Below are positions 16,262 through 28,263 of a stretch of 64,000 bases of DNA, one piece after another. This DNA comes from Ornithinicoccus sp045032955. Its GTDB lineage: Bacteria; Actinomycetota; Actinomycetes; Actinomycetales; Dermatophilaceae. Location of the stretch: the NCBI RefSeq assembly GCF_045032955.1, contig NZ_JBJFZU010000002.1, forward strand, positions 248,001 to 312,000, written 5' to 3'. The position numbers and the translations under genes are program-made. The first letter of the stretch is position 1. Every line of letters begins with the position of its first letter. The notes under the pieces are model-generated. The model saw only the letters and a list, made by a program, of their open reading frames with translations. It was not told the origin of the DNA and searched no databases.

Positions 16262-18242
16262 GGTCCTCCTCCGCGTCGACCTGCACGGCCGCTCCGGTGA
16301 ACTGGGCGTCGTGCAGGCGCGCGTAGGCACCGTGCGCGGCGAGCAGCTCGTCGTGGGTGCCCTGCTCGACGATCTGGCCGGACTCCATCACCAGGATCAG
16401 GTCGGCGTCCCGGATGGTGGACAGCCGGTGCGCGATGACGAAGCTGGTGCGGTCCGCCCGCAGCCGGGCCATCGCCTCCTGCACCAGCAGCTCGGTCCGG
16501 GTGTCCACCGAGCTGGTGGCCTCGTCGAGGATGAGCAGTGACGGCTGGGCGAGATAGGCCCGGGCGATCGTGATCAGCTGCTTCTCGCCGACCGAGACGG
16601 TCGACCCCTCGTCGTCCAGCACCGTGTCGTAGCCCTGCGGCAGGTGCTGGACGAACCGGTCCACGTGCGCGGCCTCGGCGGCCTCGCGGACCTCCTCGCG
16701 GGTGGCCTCGGGCCTCCCGTAGGCGATGTTGTCGGCGATGCTGGCCTCGAACAGCCAGGTGTCCTGCAGCACCATGCCGACCCGGGAGCGCAGGTCGCGC
16801 CGCGTCATCGAGGTGATGTCCCGCCCGTCCAGGGTGATCCGGCCCCCGTCCAGCTCGTAGAAGCGCAGGACCAGGTTGACCAGGGTCGTCTTCCCGGCCC
16901 CGGTCGGCCCGACGATGGCCACCGTCTGCCCCGGCTCGGCCACCAGCGACAGGTGCTCGATCAGCGGCTCCGGGCCGTAGGAGAAGGACACGTCCTCGAA
17001 GGCGATCCGGCCGCCCCGGCCGCGATGCCCGGCGGGCTCGGCGTCGACCGCGTCCGGACGCTGCTGCTCGGCGTCCAGCAGCTCGAAGACCCGCTCGGCC
17101 GAGGCGATGCCGGACTGGAGCAGGTTCGCCATCGAGGCGACCTGGGTGACCGGCTGGGTGAACTGCCGGGAGTACTGGATGAAGGCCTGCACGCTGCCCA
17201 GCGAGAGCTGCCCGGAGGTCACCCGCAGCGCGCCGACCACGGCGACCAGCACATACCCGAGGTTCCCGATGAGGAACATCGAGGGCATGATGATGCCGCT
17301 GGTGAACTGGGCCCGCCAGGTCACGTCGTAGAGCTGGTCGTTGATCTCCCGCATCCGCTTGCTGACCTGCTCGCGGCGGCCGAAGACGGTCACCAGCTCG
17401 TGACCGGTGAAGGCCTCCTCGATCTGCCCGTTCAGGGTCCCGGTATGCGCCCACTGGGCCTTGAACAACTTCTGGCTGCGGCGCGCGATCAGCACGGTGA
17501 CCAGCACCGACAGCGGGATCGTCACCACCGCGATCACGGTCAGCACCGGGGAGATCCAGAGCATCATCGCCAGGATGGCGACGATGGTGACCAGCGCGTT
17601 GAGCAGCTGACCGAACGTCTGCTGCAGGGTCTGCTGCAGGTTGTCCAGGTCGTTCGTCACCCGGGACAGCGTCTCCCCCCGAGGCCGCCCGTCGAAGTAG
17701 GCCAGCGGCAGCTCGTGCAGCTGGTCCTCGGCGTCGGAGCGCAGGTCGCGCACGGTGCGGATGGAGATCCGGTTCAGCAGCCGGGTGGAGACCCACATGA
17801 GCACGCCGGAGGCCACGTAGAGCGCGATCACCAGCAGGATGGTGCGCGCCACCGCCTCGAAGTCGATGCCCTGGCCGGGCACCAGGAACGGGGTCCCGGC
17901 GACCAGGTCGGCCTGGGTGTCCTGCCCCTGCTCGCGCAGGGCAGCGACGGCCTCCTCGGTGGTGGACCCGGCCGGGAGCCGGGCGCCCAGGAAACCGGCG
18001 AAGACGTAGTCGGTGGCGCGCCCGAGGATCCGTGGCCCCAGCGTGGCGAGCACCACGGCGGTCAACGCGACCCCGGAGGCGAGCAGGATCAGCAGACGGT
18101 ACGGGCGGAGCCGACCACCGAGGCGGGCGGCGGAGGCGCGGAAGTCGCTCGGCTTGTCGACCGGTGCAGCCATCCCGTGCTGGGCACCGGGCCCCCGGCG
18201 CGGTGTCCCGCCCTCCGGGGCGCGGCTGGTGCGTTCGCTCAT
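16248..18242 (-). CDS. Heterodimeric ABC exporter subunit B (consensus Walker B, degenerate signature)
   Basis: A 664-residue half-transporter, with six membrane helices fused to an ATPase domain. Walker A is GPTGAGKTT, the Q-loop LQDTWLFEAS, Walker B LLILDEATSSVD with the catalytic Glu, and the switch His in IAHRLST. The ABC signature, normally LSGGQ, reads VSVGEKQ. With its partner, whose Walker B Glu and switch His are lost, it would form one consensus and one dead ATP site, as in TM287/288-type exporters. An N-terminal soluble extension of about 45 residues precedes the helices. The ATG overlaps the partner's stop by 4 bases. Substrate unknown; drug or lipid export is typical. Confidence 0.92.
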   Translation of the reverse strand: MSERTSRAPEGGTPRRGPGAQHGMAAPVDKPSDFRASAARLGGRLRPYRLLILLASGVALTAVVLATLGPRILGRATDYVFAGFLGARLPAGSTTEEAVAALREQGQDTQADLVAGTPFLVPGQGIDFEAVARTILLVIALYVASGVLMWVSTRLLNRISIRTVRDLRSDAEDQLHELPLAYFDGRPRGETLSRVTNDLDNLQQTLQQTFGQLLNALVTIVAILAMMLWISPVLTVIAVVTIPLSVLVTVLIARRSQKLFKAQWAHTGTLNGQIEEAFTGHELVTVFGRREQVSKRMREINDQLYDVTWRAQFTSGIIMPSMFLIGNLGYVLVAVVGALRVTSGQLSLGSVQAFIQYSRQFTQPVTQVASMANLLQSGIASAERVFELLDAEQQRPDAVDAEPAGHRGRGGRIAFEDVSFSYGPEPLIEHLSLVAEPGQTVAIVGPTGAGKTTLVNLVLRFYELDGGRITLDGRDITSMTRRDLRSRVGMVLQDTWLFEASIADNIAYGRPEATREEVREAAEAAHVDRFVQHLPQGYDTVLDDEGSTVSVGEKQLITIARAYLAQPSLLILDEATSSVDTRTELLVQEAMARLRADRTSFVIAHRLSTIRDADLILVMESGQIVEQGTHDELLAAHGAYARLHDAQFTGAAVQVDAEEDLSRP

Positions 18243-20011
18243 ACCGCGACCTCCCCGACCTGCTGGGAGCGGACGATCTCGGCGTAGGTGGGACAGCTCC
18301 CGAGCAGCTCGGTATGCGTCCCGGTGCCCACCACCCGCCCCTGGTCCAGCACCACGATCTGGTCGGCGTCCAGCACCGTGGAGATCCGCTGCGCGACGAC
18401 GATCACGGTGGCCTCCCGGGTCACCGGTCCCAGCGCCCGCCGCAACCGGGCGTCGGTGGCGAGGTCCAGGGCCGAGAACGAGTCGTCGAACAGGTAGACC
18501 CGTGGGCGGGCGACCAGGGCACGGGCGATGCAGAGCCGTTGCCGCTGGCCACCGGAGACGTTGGTGCCGCCCTGGGCGATCCGGTGCTCCAGCAGCTCGG
18601 GGAAGGTGCGCACGAAGTCCTCGGCCTGGGCGACCCGCAACGCCTCCCACAGCTCGTCGTCATCGGCCTCCGGGTTGCCGAACCGCAGGTTGGAGGCCAC
18701 CGTCCCGGAGAACAGGTAGGGCCGCTGCGGCACCAGGCCGGTCATCGACCACAGCGCCTCCGGCGCCAGCTCGGTGACCGGCACCCCGTCGATGCTCACC
18801 TGCCCGTCGTCGACGTCCGCCAGCCGGGGGATGAGCCGCATCAGCGTCGTCTTGCCCGAGCCGGTGCCACCCACGATCGCGGTCGTGGTCCCAGGCCGCG
18901 CCACCAGGGAGACGTCGTGCAGCACCGGGGCGTCCGCCCCCGGGTAGGTGAAGTCGACCTCGGCCAACGTGACGGTGCCCGACGGGCCGGCGCCACCGGG
19001 CGAGCCGCCCGGTGACGAGCCGTGCGGCTCGGGCGGCGGCACCACGGTGGACCGGGTGTCCAGCACCTCGCTGATCCGCTCGGCCGAGACGGCGGCGCGC
19101 GGCAGCATGGTTGCCACCATGGTCGCCATCATGATCGACATCAGGATCTGGATCAGGTAGCTGATGTAGGCGGTCAGCGCGCCGACCTCCATGGCTCCGG
19201 CCTCCACCCGCTGGGCGCCGAACCAGATGACGGCGACGCTGGAGAGGTTCATCACCAGCATCACCACCGGGAACATCAGCGCGAGCAGGTCGCCCACCCG
19301 GATGCCGATCCGGGTGAGCTCGGTGTTGGTGCGGCTGAAGCGCTGCTGCTCCTCGGGCTCGCGGGTGAACGCCCTGATCACCCGGATGCCGGTGATCTGC
19401 TCGCGCAGCACCCGGTTGACGGCGTCCAGCTGCGTCTGCTGGGCCCGGAAGAGGGGCACCATCCGGCGGATGACCAGGGTCATCGCGAGCAGCAGGGCGG
19501 TGACGGCCACGGCGATCAGCGGGGACAGGCCGACGTCCTGCCGGATCGCCATCACGACGCCCCCGACCGCGGTGATCGGGGCCGCGACGAGCATCACCAG
19601 CGCCATGAAGGTGACCTGCTGCACCTGCTGCACGTCGTTGGTGCTGCGGGTGATGAGCGAGGGTGCCCCGAACTGGCCCATCTCCCGCGAGGAGAAGGTG
19701 AGCACCCGGTCGAAGACCGCGGCCCGCACGTCCCGGCCCACCCCCATGGCGGTCCGGGCGGCCGCCCAGGTGGCGGCGATCTGGGCGATGGCCTGCACCG
19801 CGCTGACCGCGAGCATCAGCGCGCCCACGCGCCAGATGAAGGGCAGGTCGGTCTGCACGATGCCCCGGTCGATGATGTCGGCGTTCAGGCTGGGCAGCAG
19901 CAGGCTGGCGAGCGCGGCGACCAGCTGCAGCACCAGGACCACGGCGACCAGGCCTGCGTAGGGCCGCAGGTGGCGGCGCAGGAGTCGGGTGAGCACGACT
20001 CGATTGTGCAC
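18239..20011 (-). CDS. Heterodimeric ABC exporter subunit A (degenerate ATP site)
   Basis: A 590-residue half-transporter with six N-terminal helices and a C-terminal ATPase domain. Walker A is GGTGSGKTT and the signature VSGGQRQRLCIARAL is canonical. Walker B is VYLFDDSFSALD, with Asp in place of the catalytic Glu, and the switch position is Gln (VVAQRIST). These changes mark the non-hydrolysing site of heterodimeric exporters. It starts at a GTG at 20011; a second in-frame GTG five codons later is possible. The first gene of a two-gene operon, it diverges from the secreted protease, with about 190 bases between them. Confidence 0.92.
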   Translation of the reverse strand: MHNRVVLTRLLRRHLRPYAGLVAVVLVLQLVAALASLLLPSLNADIIDRGIVQTDLPFIWRVGALMLAVSAVQAIAQIAATWAAARTAMGVGRDVRAAVFDRVLTFSSREMGQFGAPSLITRSTNDVQQVQQVTFMALVMLVAAPITAVGGVVMAIRQDVGLSPLIAVAVTALLLAMTLVIRRMVPLFRAQQTQLDAVNRVLREQITGIRVIRAFTREPEEQQRFSRTNTELTRIGIRVGDLLALMFPVVMLVMNLSSVAVIWFGAQRVEAGAMEVGALTAYISYLIQILMSIMMATMVATMLPRAAVSAERISEVLDTRSTVVPPPEPHGSSPGGSPGGAGPSGTVTLAEVDFTYPGADAPVLHDVSLVARPGTTTAIVGGTGSGKTTLMRLIPRLADVDDGQVSIDGVPVTELAPEALWSMTGLVPQRPYLFSGTVASNLRFGNPEADDDELWEALRVAQAEDFVRTFPELLEHRIAQGGTNVSGGQRQRLCIARALVARPRVYLFDDSFSALDLATDARLRRALGPVTREATVIVVAQRISTVLDADQIVVLDQGRVVGTGTHTELLGSCPTYAEIVRSQQVGEVAV

Positions 20012-20113
20012 CCGCCTGCTGCGGGGAACGGCGCAGCACCGTACTCCCCTCCGGCTCCATCAGGGTTCCGTTGCGTCAGGTAAAGAGGCATCGTGACGGG
20101 ATCGTGATGTTTT

Positions 20114-20129
20114 CGTGATGTAGGTCACG
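20114..20129. promoter_or_regulatory. CRP/GlxR-type operator upstream of the secreted protease
   Basis: GTGATGTAGGTCAC with flanking C and G has perfect GTGA-N6-TCAC symmetry and a central TA, the core of the actinobacterial CRP/GlxR consensus. It overlaps the expected -35 position of the protease promoter and lies about 105 bases from the divergent ABC exporter start. Two extra GTGATG copies lie just upstream. A cAMP-responsive regulator is the likely ligand protein. Confidence 0.6.
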
Positions 20130-20140
20130 TCGCTGTCACG

Positions 20141-20146
20141 TAGCCT
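20141..20146 (+). promoter_or_regulatory. Predicted -10 box of the secreted protease
   Basis: TAGCCT fits TANNNT and would start transcription near 20153, giving a leader of about 50 bases that contains the AGAAGGAG ribosome-binding site at 20187-20194. Confidence 0.45.
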
Positions 20147-20201
20147 CGCTCGTGGTCCCGTCCTTCCTGCGTGGGCCATGGGTTCTAGAAGGAGATCATT
20201 C

Positions 20202-23879
<3,678 letters not shown>

Positions 23880-23908
23880 GGTCCTGACCCCACGGTGTGA
23901 GACCCACC

Positions 23909-23953
23909 CGCACGGAACCCCCCGGAGCCTCGTGCTCCGGGGGGTTCCGTGCG
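23909..23953 (+). terminator. Strong hairpin terminator after the protease
   Basis: A perfect 20-base-pair stem (arms 23909-23928 and 23934-23953) closes a 5-base loop 30 bases after the protease stop. There is no U-run, as is usual in actinobacterial terminators. Confidence 0.85.
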
Positions 23954-24023
23954 TCCTGGCGGTACGGTCGAACTCGCGTGCCGCCGGAATGCGGCCCGAA
24001 CAATCACGTGCAATGATCACAAA

Positions 24024-24377
24024 ATGGTAACGCTGAGGAAATCGAAGAAGATTGTCGCTGTCGCTGCCGCGTGCTTGGTGGCCATACCCGCCGCCGGGGG
24101 GACGGCTCACGCCCAGCCGGGCGGGACAACCACGGCTGTCTCCTCGCCTCCGACGGTGGACAACACGCCCGCCCCGAACTGCGTCAAGGTCATCGACCGT
24201 TGGCGAGACGGTACGAGCCCGCACGTCGCCATCCGCAACGACTGCCGCAGCAGCCAGCGGGTGAAGGTCATCTGGGCCTACGGGAGTGACTCCGAGTGCA
24301 TCCAGCTGGTGCGTGGGCGTGCCGTCCAGCACGGCAGCGGCGCGTTCGCGAGCTTCGACGGCATCGCTCGCTGCTGA
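24024..24377 (+). CDS. Small secreted four-cysteine protein, tendamistat-like
   Basis: A 117-residue exported protein with signal peptide ending AHA at about residue 30. The mature part has exactly four Cys. From the first Cys, Trp-Arg follows at +7, then Cys at +21, Cys at +39 and Cys at +64. As I recall the alpha-amylase inhibitor tendamistat, its first Cys is followed by the inhibitory WRY at +7 and its second and third Cys are also 18 apart. Here the triad is WRD, so amylase inhibition is doubtful, and only a shared small beta-sandwich fold is proposed. The first 60 bases are AT-richer than the surroundings. There is no ribosome-binding site, but AATGAT ends 6 bases before the ATG, so the mRNA may be leaderless. 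Confidence 0.7.
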   Translation: MVTLRKSKKIVAVAAACLVAIPAAGGTAHAQPGGTTTAVSSPPTVDNTPAPNCVKVIDRWRDGTSPHVAIRNDCRSSQRVKVIWAYGSDSECIQLVRGRAVQHGSGAFASFDGIARC

Positions 24378-24424
24378 GCAGTACCGAGATCGCGCGGAGG
24401 GCCTGCGTGGCTGGGCCGACCTGG

Positions 24425-25435
24425 TCAGGACAGGTATGCCGCGAGCCGGTCCAGGCCCTCCACCCCGAGCACCTCGCCCGGGAGCAGCGGCACCTGCAGC
24501 AGCGGTAGCCCGGGCAGCTCCTCGGTGAGCTGTTCGACATACCGCTCCTCCAGCACGTGCCGGGCGGCCAGCAGCTCTCCCGCGTCGGCGGGTGAGCGCT
24601 TGTTGACGACCAGGGCTCCGACGCCCATCCCCGCCCGGGTGAGCTGGGCGTGCAGCTCCACCGACTCCAGGACGGGCAACCGTTCGGCGGCCAGCACGAT
24701 GACGAAGGCGCTGCGTCGCGCGTCCTGCAGCACCTCCCGGAGGTCGGTGAAGCGGGCCTGCCGCCGGTCCAGGATGTCCCGGATCTCGGCGTCCCTGCGG
24801 GCCCGGCGGTCCGGGGGCGGATCACCACCGGACCGCCGGACGCCCACCGCGTCGGCGGCGGCCCGGTCTCCCCGGCCCCGGTCCAAACCGCGCAGCGCCG
24901 CCCCGAAGCGCGCGGAGCGGTCCTGCCGCCGGAGCAGGCCCTGGGTCCACGCCTGCATCAGCTCGGGCAGCGCCACCAACCGCGAGGTGTGCCCCGAGGG
25001 GGCGGTGTCGAAGATGACCAGCTCGTCCGGGTGGCGGCTCTGCACCACCTCGGCGATCCGCTCCAGCACCGCGGCCTCGTGCGTGCCCGGTGCCTCCCGC
25101 GCCAGGTCCAGGTGCTTGTGCACCTCCCCGCGCAGGTGCTCGGGCATCAGCCGCTCCATCGTGGAGCGGACCGCCGAGAGGTGCGCGTCGGTGGTGCGGG
25201 CCGGGTCGATCTCCAGCCCCCGCAGCAGCGGCGCCAGCTCGACCTCCTCGTCCCCGACGGAGCGGCCCCACAGGTGCCCCAGGTTGTGCGCCGGGTCGGT
25301 GGAGACCACCAGCACCCGACGGCCGGCGCGGGCCAGGGACAGCCCCAGCGCAGAGGCCACGGCCGTCTTGCCGACCCCGCCCTTGCCGCCGACGAAGAGC
25401 ACCTGACGGTCGGTGGCGAGCTCGGTCAGCAGCAC
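24425..25435 (-). CDS. ArsA/Get3-family ATPase
   Basis: A 336-residue P-loop ATPase. The deviant Walker A GGKGGVGKT is at about residues 16-24, switch I contains STDPAHN, and FDTAPSGHTSRLVALPELM gives the A-loop and switch II. These define the ArsA/Get3 class. The Cys residues that bind arsenite in true ArsA are not evident, and no ars genes are nearby, so arsenic resistance is unlikely. It starts at a GTG that overlaps the last 10 bases of the cory-CC-star gene and lies next to cstA. This ArsA-like ATPase/cory-CC-star/CstA arrangement suggests a role in handling or activating the CstA transporter, which is inference. Confidence 0.88.
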   Translation of the reverse strand: MLLTELATDRQVLFVGGKGGVGKTAVASALGLSLARAGRRVLVVSTDPAHNLGHLWGRSVGDEEVELAPLLRGLEIDPARTTDAHLSAVRSTMERLMPEHLRGEVHKHLDLAREAPGTHEAAVLERIAEVVQSRHPDELVIFDTAPSGHTSRLVALPELMQAWTQGLLRRQDRSARFGAALRGLDRGRGDRAAADAVGVRRSGGDPPPDRRARRDAEIRDILDRRQARFTDLREVLQDARRSAFVIVLAAERLPVLESVELHAQLTRAGMGVGALVVNKRSPADAGELLAARHVLEERYVEQLTEELPGLPLLQVPLLPGEVLGVEGLDRLAAYLS

Positions 25436-25701
25436 GCGACGTGCTCCAGCGGGCTGCGATCCATCCCCATCCGGCGGTGCCAGTCGTGGAACTGGTCGTA
25501 GACCACCGGCAGCAGCTCCACCGTGTAGTAGCTGGCCGGGTTCGGGACGCCGAGCGCCTCGGCCATGACGATCACCAGGAAGAGGTCGTCCTCGTCGCGC
25601 CGGGCCCGGGCGAAGGTGCGGCGGTAGGGACCGGCGTAGGCGTCCCGCAGCCCCGCCGCCACCTGCGCGAGGCGGCTGCGGGGCTGCGGTCCGGGCGTCA
25701 T
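25426..25701 (-). CDS. Cory-CC-star protein
   Basis: A 91-residue protein that ends in Cys-Cys immediately before the stop (HVACC), the defining feature of the actinobacterial cory-CC-star family. It is rich in aromatic residues in its second half (YYTVELLPVVYDQFHDWHRR) and has no signal peptide. The ATG at 25701 is supported by a TACCCT -10 box ending 6 bases upstream. It overlaps the ArsA-like gene by 10 bases and follows cstA by 17 bases. Its biochemical role is not known; a terminal CC could bind metal, form a disulfide or be modified. Confidence 0.82.
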   Translation of the reverse strand: MTPGPQPRSRLAQVAAGLRDAYAGPYRRTFARARRDEDDLFLVIVMAEALGVPNPASYYTVELLPVVYDQFHDWHRRMGMDRSPLEHVACC

Positions 25702-25707
25702 GCTCGC

Positions 25708-25713
25708 AGGGTA
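25708..25713 (-). promoter_or_regulatory. Predicted internal -10 box of cory-CC-star / arsA
   Basis: TACCCT on the minus strand, 6 bases before the ATG at 25701, predicts a leaderless internal transcript. It overlaps the last codons of cstA. Confidence 0.4.
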
Positions 25714-25718
25714 TGCCC

Positions 25719-27428
25719 TCAGTCGCCGTCGCGACGTCGGCCGGCGTCCACCATGGCCACCTCGGCGTCGTCCTCGCCCTGGAAGTCCTTGGCCCTGCGC
25801 ATCGCGGCGAAGGCCTCGACGATGACCCACAGCGCGGCCACCAGGATGATCACGTCCAGCACCAGCAGCAGCCAGTTCTGGGTGTCCCAGAAGGTGCCGA
25901 GCTGGATGAACAGGGCGTAGATCGTCATCGCGCCCACGAACACCAGCGGGATCAGCGCCGGCAGCGGGGTGCGCCCACGACGGATCAGCATGATCGAGAT
26001 GATCGACAGCGTCAGTGCCGCCATCAGCTGGTTGGTGGTGCCGAACAGCGGCCAGATGAGCATCCCGCCCGAGCCGTCCGCGCCCGCACCGAAGGTCAGC
26101 AGCAGGGCGACCCCGACGGCGATGACGGTGGCGACCACCTTGCCCAGGCCCACGCCCATGATCTCGCCGATCTCCTGCACCACGAAGCGCTGCAGCCGGA
26201 CACCGGTGTCCATGGTGGTGGCGGCGAAGAGGATGGCGGTGGTCGCCATCACCGTGGCGGCGAGCGACGTGGGCAGGCCCAGCCCGGCGTTGACGATCGC
26301 GCCGCCACCCTCGACGAAGGCGGCGACCCCGCCGTCGTTGAAGGCCTGGTAGACGGCCTCCCAGTCGGCGAGCGTCGCGAAGCCGGCGGTGGTGGCGATG
26401 ATCGCGCCGAGGGCGAGCAGTCCCTCGCCGACGGCACCGAAGTAGCCGACGAAGCGGGCGTCGCTCTCCTTGGCCAGCTGCTTGGAGGTGGTGCCCGAGC
26501 TCACCATGCCGTGGAAGCCGGAGATGGCACCGCAGGCGATGGTGACGAAGAGCAGCGGGACGAGCGAGGGCGTCCCGGCCGGGACGTTCTCGTTGTAGGC
26601 CGGGGCCACGATCTCGGGGCGGGCCAGCAGCACCGAGCCGTAGAGGATGCCGAGCGCGATGAAGAGCTGCAGGCCGTTGATGTAGTCACGCGGCTGCAGC
26701 AGCACCCACACCGGCAGCATCGAGGCGATCCCGGCGTAGAGGAAGAGCAGCACGATCCAGGCGGACAGCGCCGGCAGGCCCAGCACCGTCTCCGGCAGGG
26801 CCAGCGGGATCTGGTCGCCGACCCAGATCAGTGCGTAGAGCGCGACCACGCCGACCACGGAGACCAGCGGCAGCCCCCACTTGAGGCGGTAGATGGCCTG
26901 CCCGACGAGCAGCGCCACCAGCAGCGCGCCCCAGGTCGGGATCACCGCGGTCGGCGTCGAGATCAGCAGCCGCCCGATGACCACCGCGAAGGCGGCGTTC
27001 ACCATGAGCAGGAGCAGGAAGATGACGACCAGGAAGAGGTTGCGGCCGCGGGCGCCGATGTAGCGACCGGACAGCGCCCCGATCGACTGGCCCTTGTTGC
27101 GCAGCGAGGCCCACAGCGCCCCCAGGTCGTGCATCCCGGCGAAGAAGACGGTGCCGATGGTGACCCAGAGGAAGGCGGGCAGCCAGCCCCAGATCACGGC
27201 GACCGCGGGGCCGACGATGGGGGCCGCGCCGGCGACCGAGGTGAAGTGGTGTCCCCACAGCACGAACTTGTTGGTCGGGATGTAGTCGACGCCGTCCTGG
27301 AACTCGTGGGCCGGGGTGGGCCGCGAGTCGTCCAGCGCGTAGATCCTGGCCGCGAGGAACTTCGAGTAGAGAAAATAACCCGCCAGGATCATGGCGACCC
27401 CGATGAGGGCGAGGGTGAGCGAGTTCAT
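25719..27428 (-). CDS. cstA: Carbon starvation protein CstA family transporter
   Basis: A 569-residue polytopic membrane protein with about 16 hydrophobic segments. The family block KFVLWGHHFTSVAGAAPIVGPAVA near residue 53 and DLGALWASLRNKG are diagnostic of CstA, peptide or pyruvate transporters induced by carbon limitation. It is shorter than the roughly 700-residue Escherichia coli CstA and nearer to the BtsT/short CstA forms of Gram-positives. The ATG has GGAG 8 bases upstream. It is the first gene of a probable operon with cory-CC-star and the ArsA-like ATPase. Confidence 0.93.
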   Translation of the reverse strand: MNSLTLALIGVAMILAGYFLYSKFLAARIYALDDSRPTPAHEFQDGVDYIPTNKFVLWGHHFTSVAGAAPIVGPAVAVIWGWLPAFLWVTIGTVFFAGMHDLGALWASLRNKGQSIGALSGRYIGARGRNLFLVVIFLLLLMVNAAFAVVIGRLLISTPTAVIPTWGALLVALLVGQAIYRLKWGLPLVSVVGVVALYALIWVGDQIPLALPETVLGLPALSAWIVLLFLYAGIASMLPVWVLLQPRDYINGLQLFIALGILYGSVLLARPEIVAPAYNENVPAGTPSLVPLLFVTIACGAISGFHGMVSSGTTSKQLAKESDARFVGYFGAVGEGLLALGAIIATTAGFATLADWEAVYQAFNDGGVAAFVEGGGAIVNAGLGLPTSLAATVMATTAILFAATTMDTGVRLQRFVVQEIGEIMGVGLGKVVATVIAVGVALLLTFGAGADGSGGMLIWPLFGTTNQLMAALTLSIISIMLIRRGRTPLPALIPLVFVGAMTIYALFIQLGTFWDTQNWLLLVLDVIILVAALWVIVEAFAAMRRAKDFQGEDDAEVAMVDAGRRRDGD

Positions 27429-27467
27429 GGTGTCTCCATTGACGACGGGCCCGGGCGGACGGGCCAG

Positions 27468-27473
27468 ATCCTA
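27468..27473 (-). promoter_or_regulatory. Predicted -10 box of cstA
   Basis: TAGGAT on the minus strand, about 40 bases before the cstA ATG, fits TANNNT and leaves a short leader that contains the GGAG ribosome-binding site. Confidence 0.4.
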
Positions 27474-27492
27474 CCGCCCGGGCGTGTCGCGG

Positions 27493-28263
27493 TCAGCCCG
27501 ACGCACGGACATCGACGGAACCCAGGGTCGTCCCGACGTCCACGGTATGCGCGGAGTCCGGGTCGCGGCTCACCTGCACGTCGACGTCGCCGAGCTCGCT
27601 GCCGGCCGTGACGGCATACCGCTCGTCGCCGGGCAGCCGCAGCGAGACGTCCCCGACGGTGGTGCGGACCCGGACCTCGTCCGGCGGTTCGCGGACGTCG
27701 AGGTCCACGCTGCCGAGGGTGCTGGTGAGCGTGGCGGTGACGGGCTCGCCCTCCAGCCGGACGTCGCCGGTCGTGGTCCGCGCGTCCACCGTCCCGGTGC
27801 TGCTCAGCCGCACGTCGCCGAAGGTGCTGTCCACCTCCAGGTCGATGCCGGCCGGCACCCAGACGGTGAGGTCGGCCGAGCACACCCCGAGGTTGGTGCC
27901 CGAGCAGGGTGCCTCGATGCTCACCGTGCCCTCGTTCTCCTGCACCTCGAGCAGCGGCCGGGACAGGGTGTAGTGGGCGTCCGACTCCACCCGGGGCGTC
28001 CGGGCCCCCTCGACGAGCTCGCGCACCTGCACGTCCCCGGCGGAGGAGGTCACCACCAGGCGGGTCATCGCGGCAGGCAGCTCCTCGGACTGTCCTTGTC
28101 GCTGCTCCAGCAGGGAGGGCACGGTCCCCATCGTCGTCCCGCCGACCATCAGCAGCGTCACCACGCTGCCGACGACCCGCAGCGTGGGGTAGGGCGGACG
28201 GGCCCGGACCTCGGTCACCCCGGTGCCGCCACCGACACCGCCGTTGCCCCGGCCGGTGCTCAC
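27493..28263 (-). CDS. DUF4097-like membrane-anchored beta-repeat protein
   Basis: A 256-residue protein with one N-terminal membrane helix (LRVVGSVVTLLMVGG, about residues 35-50) and an extracytoplasmic domain made of repeated short strands such as GDVRLSSTG, GDVRLEGE, GSVDLDV, GDVSLRL, GDVDVQV and GSVDVRA. This is the right-handed repeat pattern of the DUF4097 (LiaG/YvlB-like) family. The GTG start overlaps the response regulator stop by 4 bases, so it is the third gene of a kinase-regulator-effector operon. Comparable proteins accompany LiaRS-type envelope stress systems; that role is inferred. Confidence 0.78.
   Translation of the reverse strand: MSTGRGNGGVGGGTGVTEVRARPPYPTLRVVGSVVTLLMVGGTTMGTVPSLLEQRQGQSEELPAAMTRLVVTSSAGDVQVRELVEGARTPRVESDAHYTLSRPLLEVQENEGTVSIEAPCSGTNLGVCSADLTVWVPAGIDLEVDSTFGDVRLSSTGTVDARTTTGDVRLEGEPVTATLTSTLGSVDLDVREPPDEVRVRTTVGDVSLRLPGDERYAVTAGSELGDVDVQVSRDPDSAHTVDVGTTLGSVDVRASG

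Noticed and set aside
23909..23953. Palindrome after the protease as an operator
   Set aside because: The 20-base-pair stem with a 5-base loop just after a stop codon is a terminator hairpin.
24425..25435. Arsenite pump ATPase role for the ArsA-like protein
   Set aside because: No arsenite-binding Cys cluster and no ars genes nearby; the cstA context fits better with a different role.
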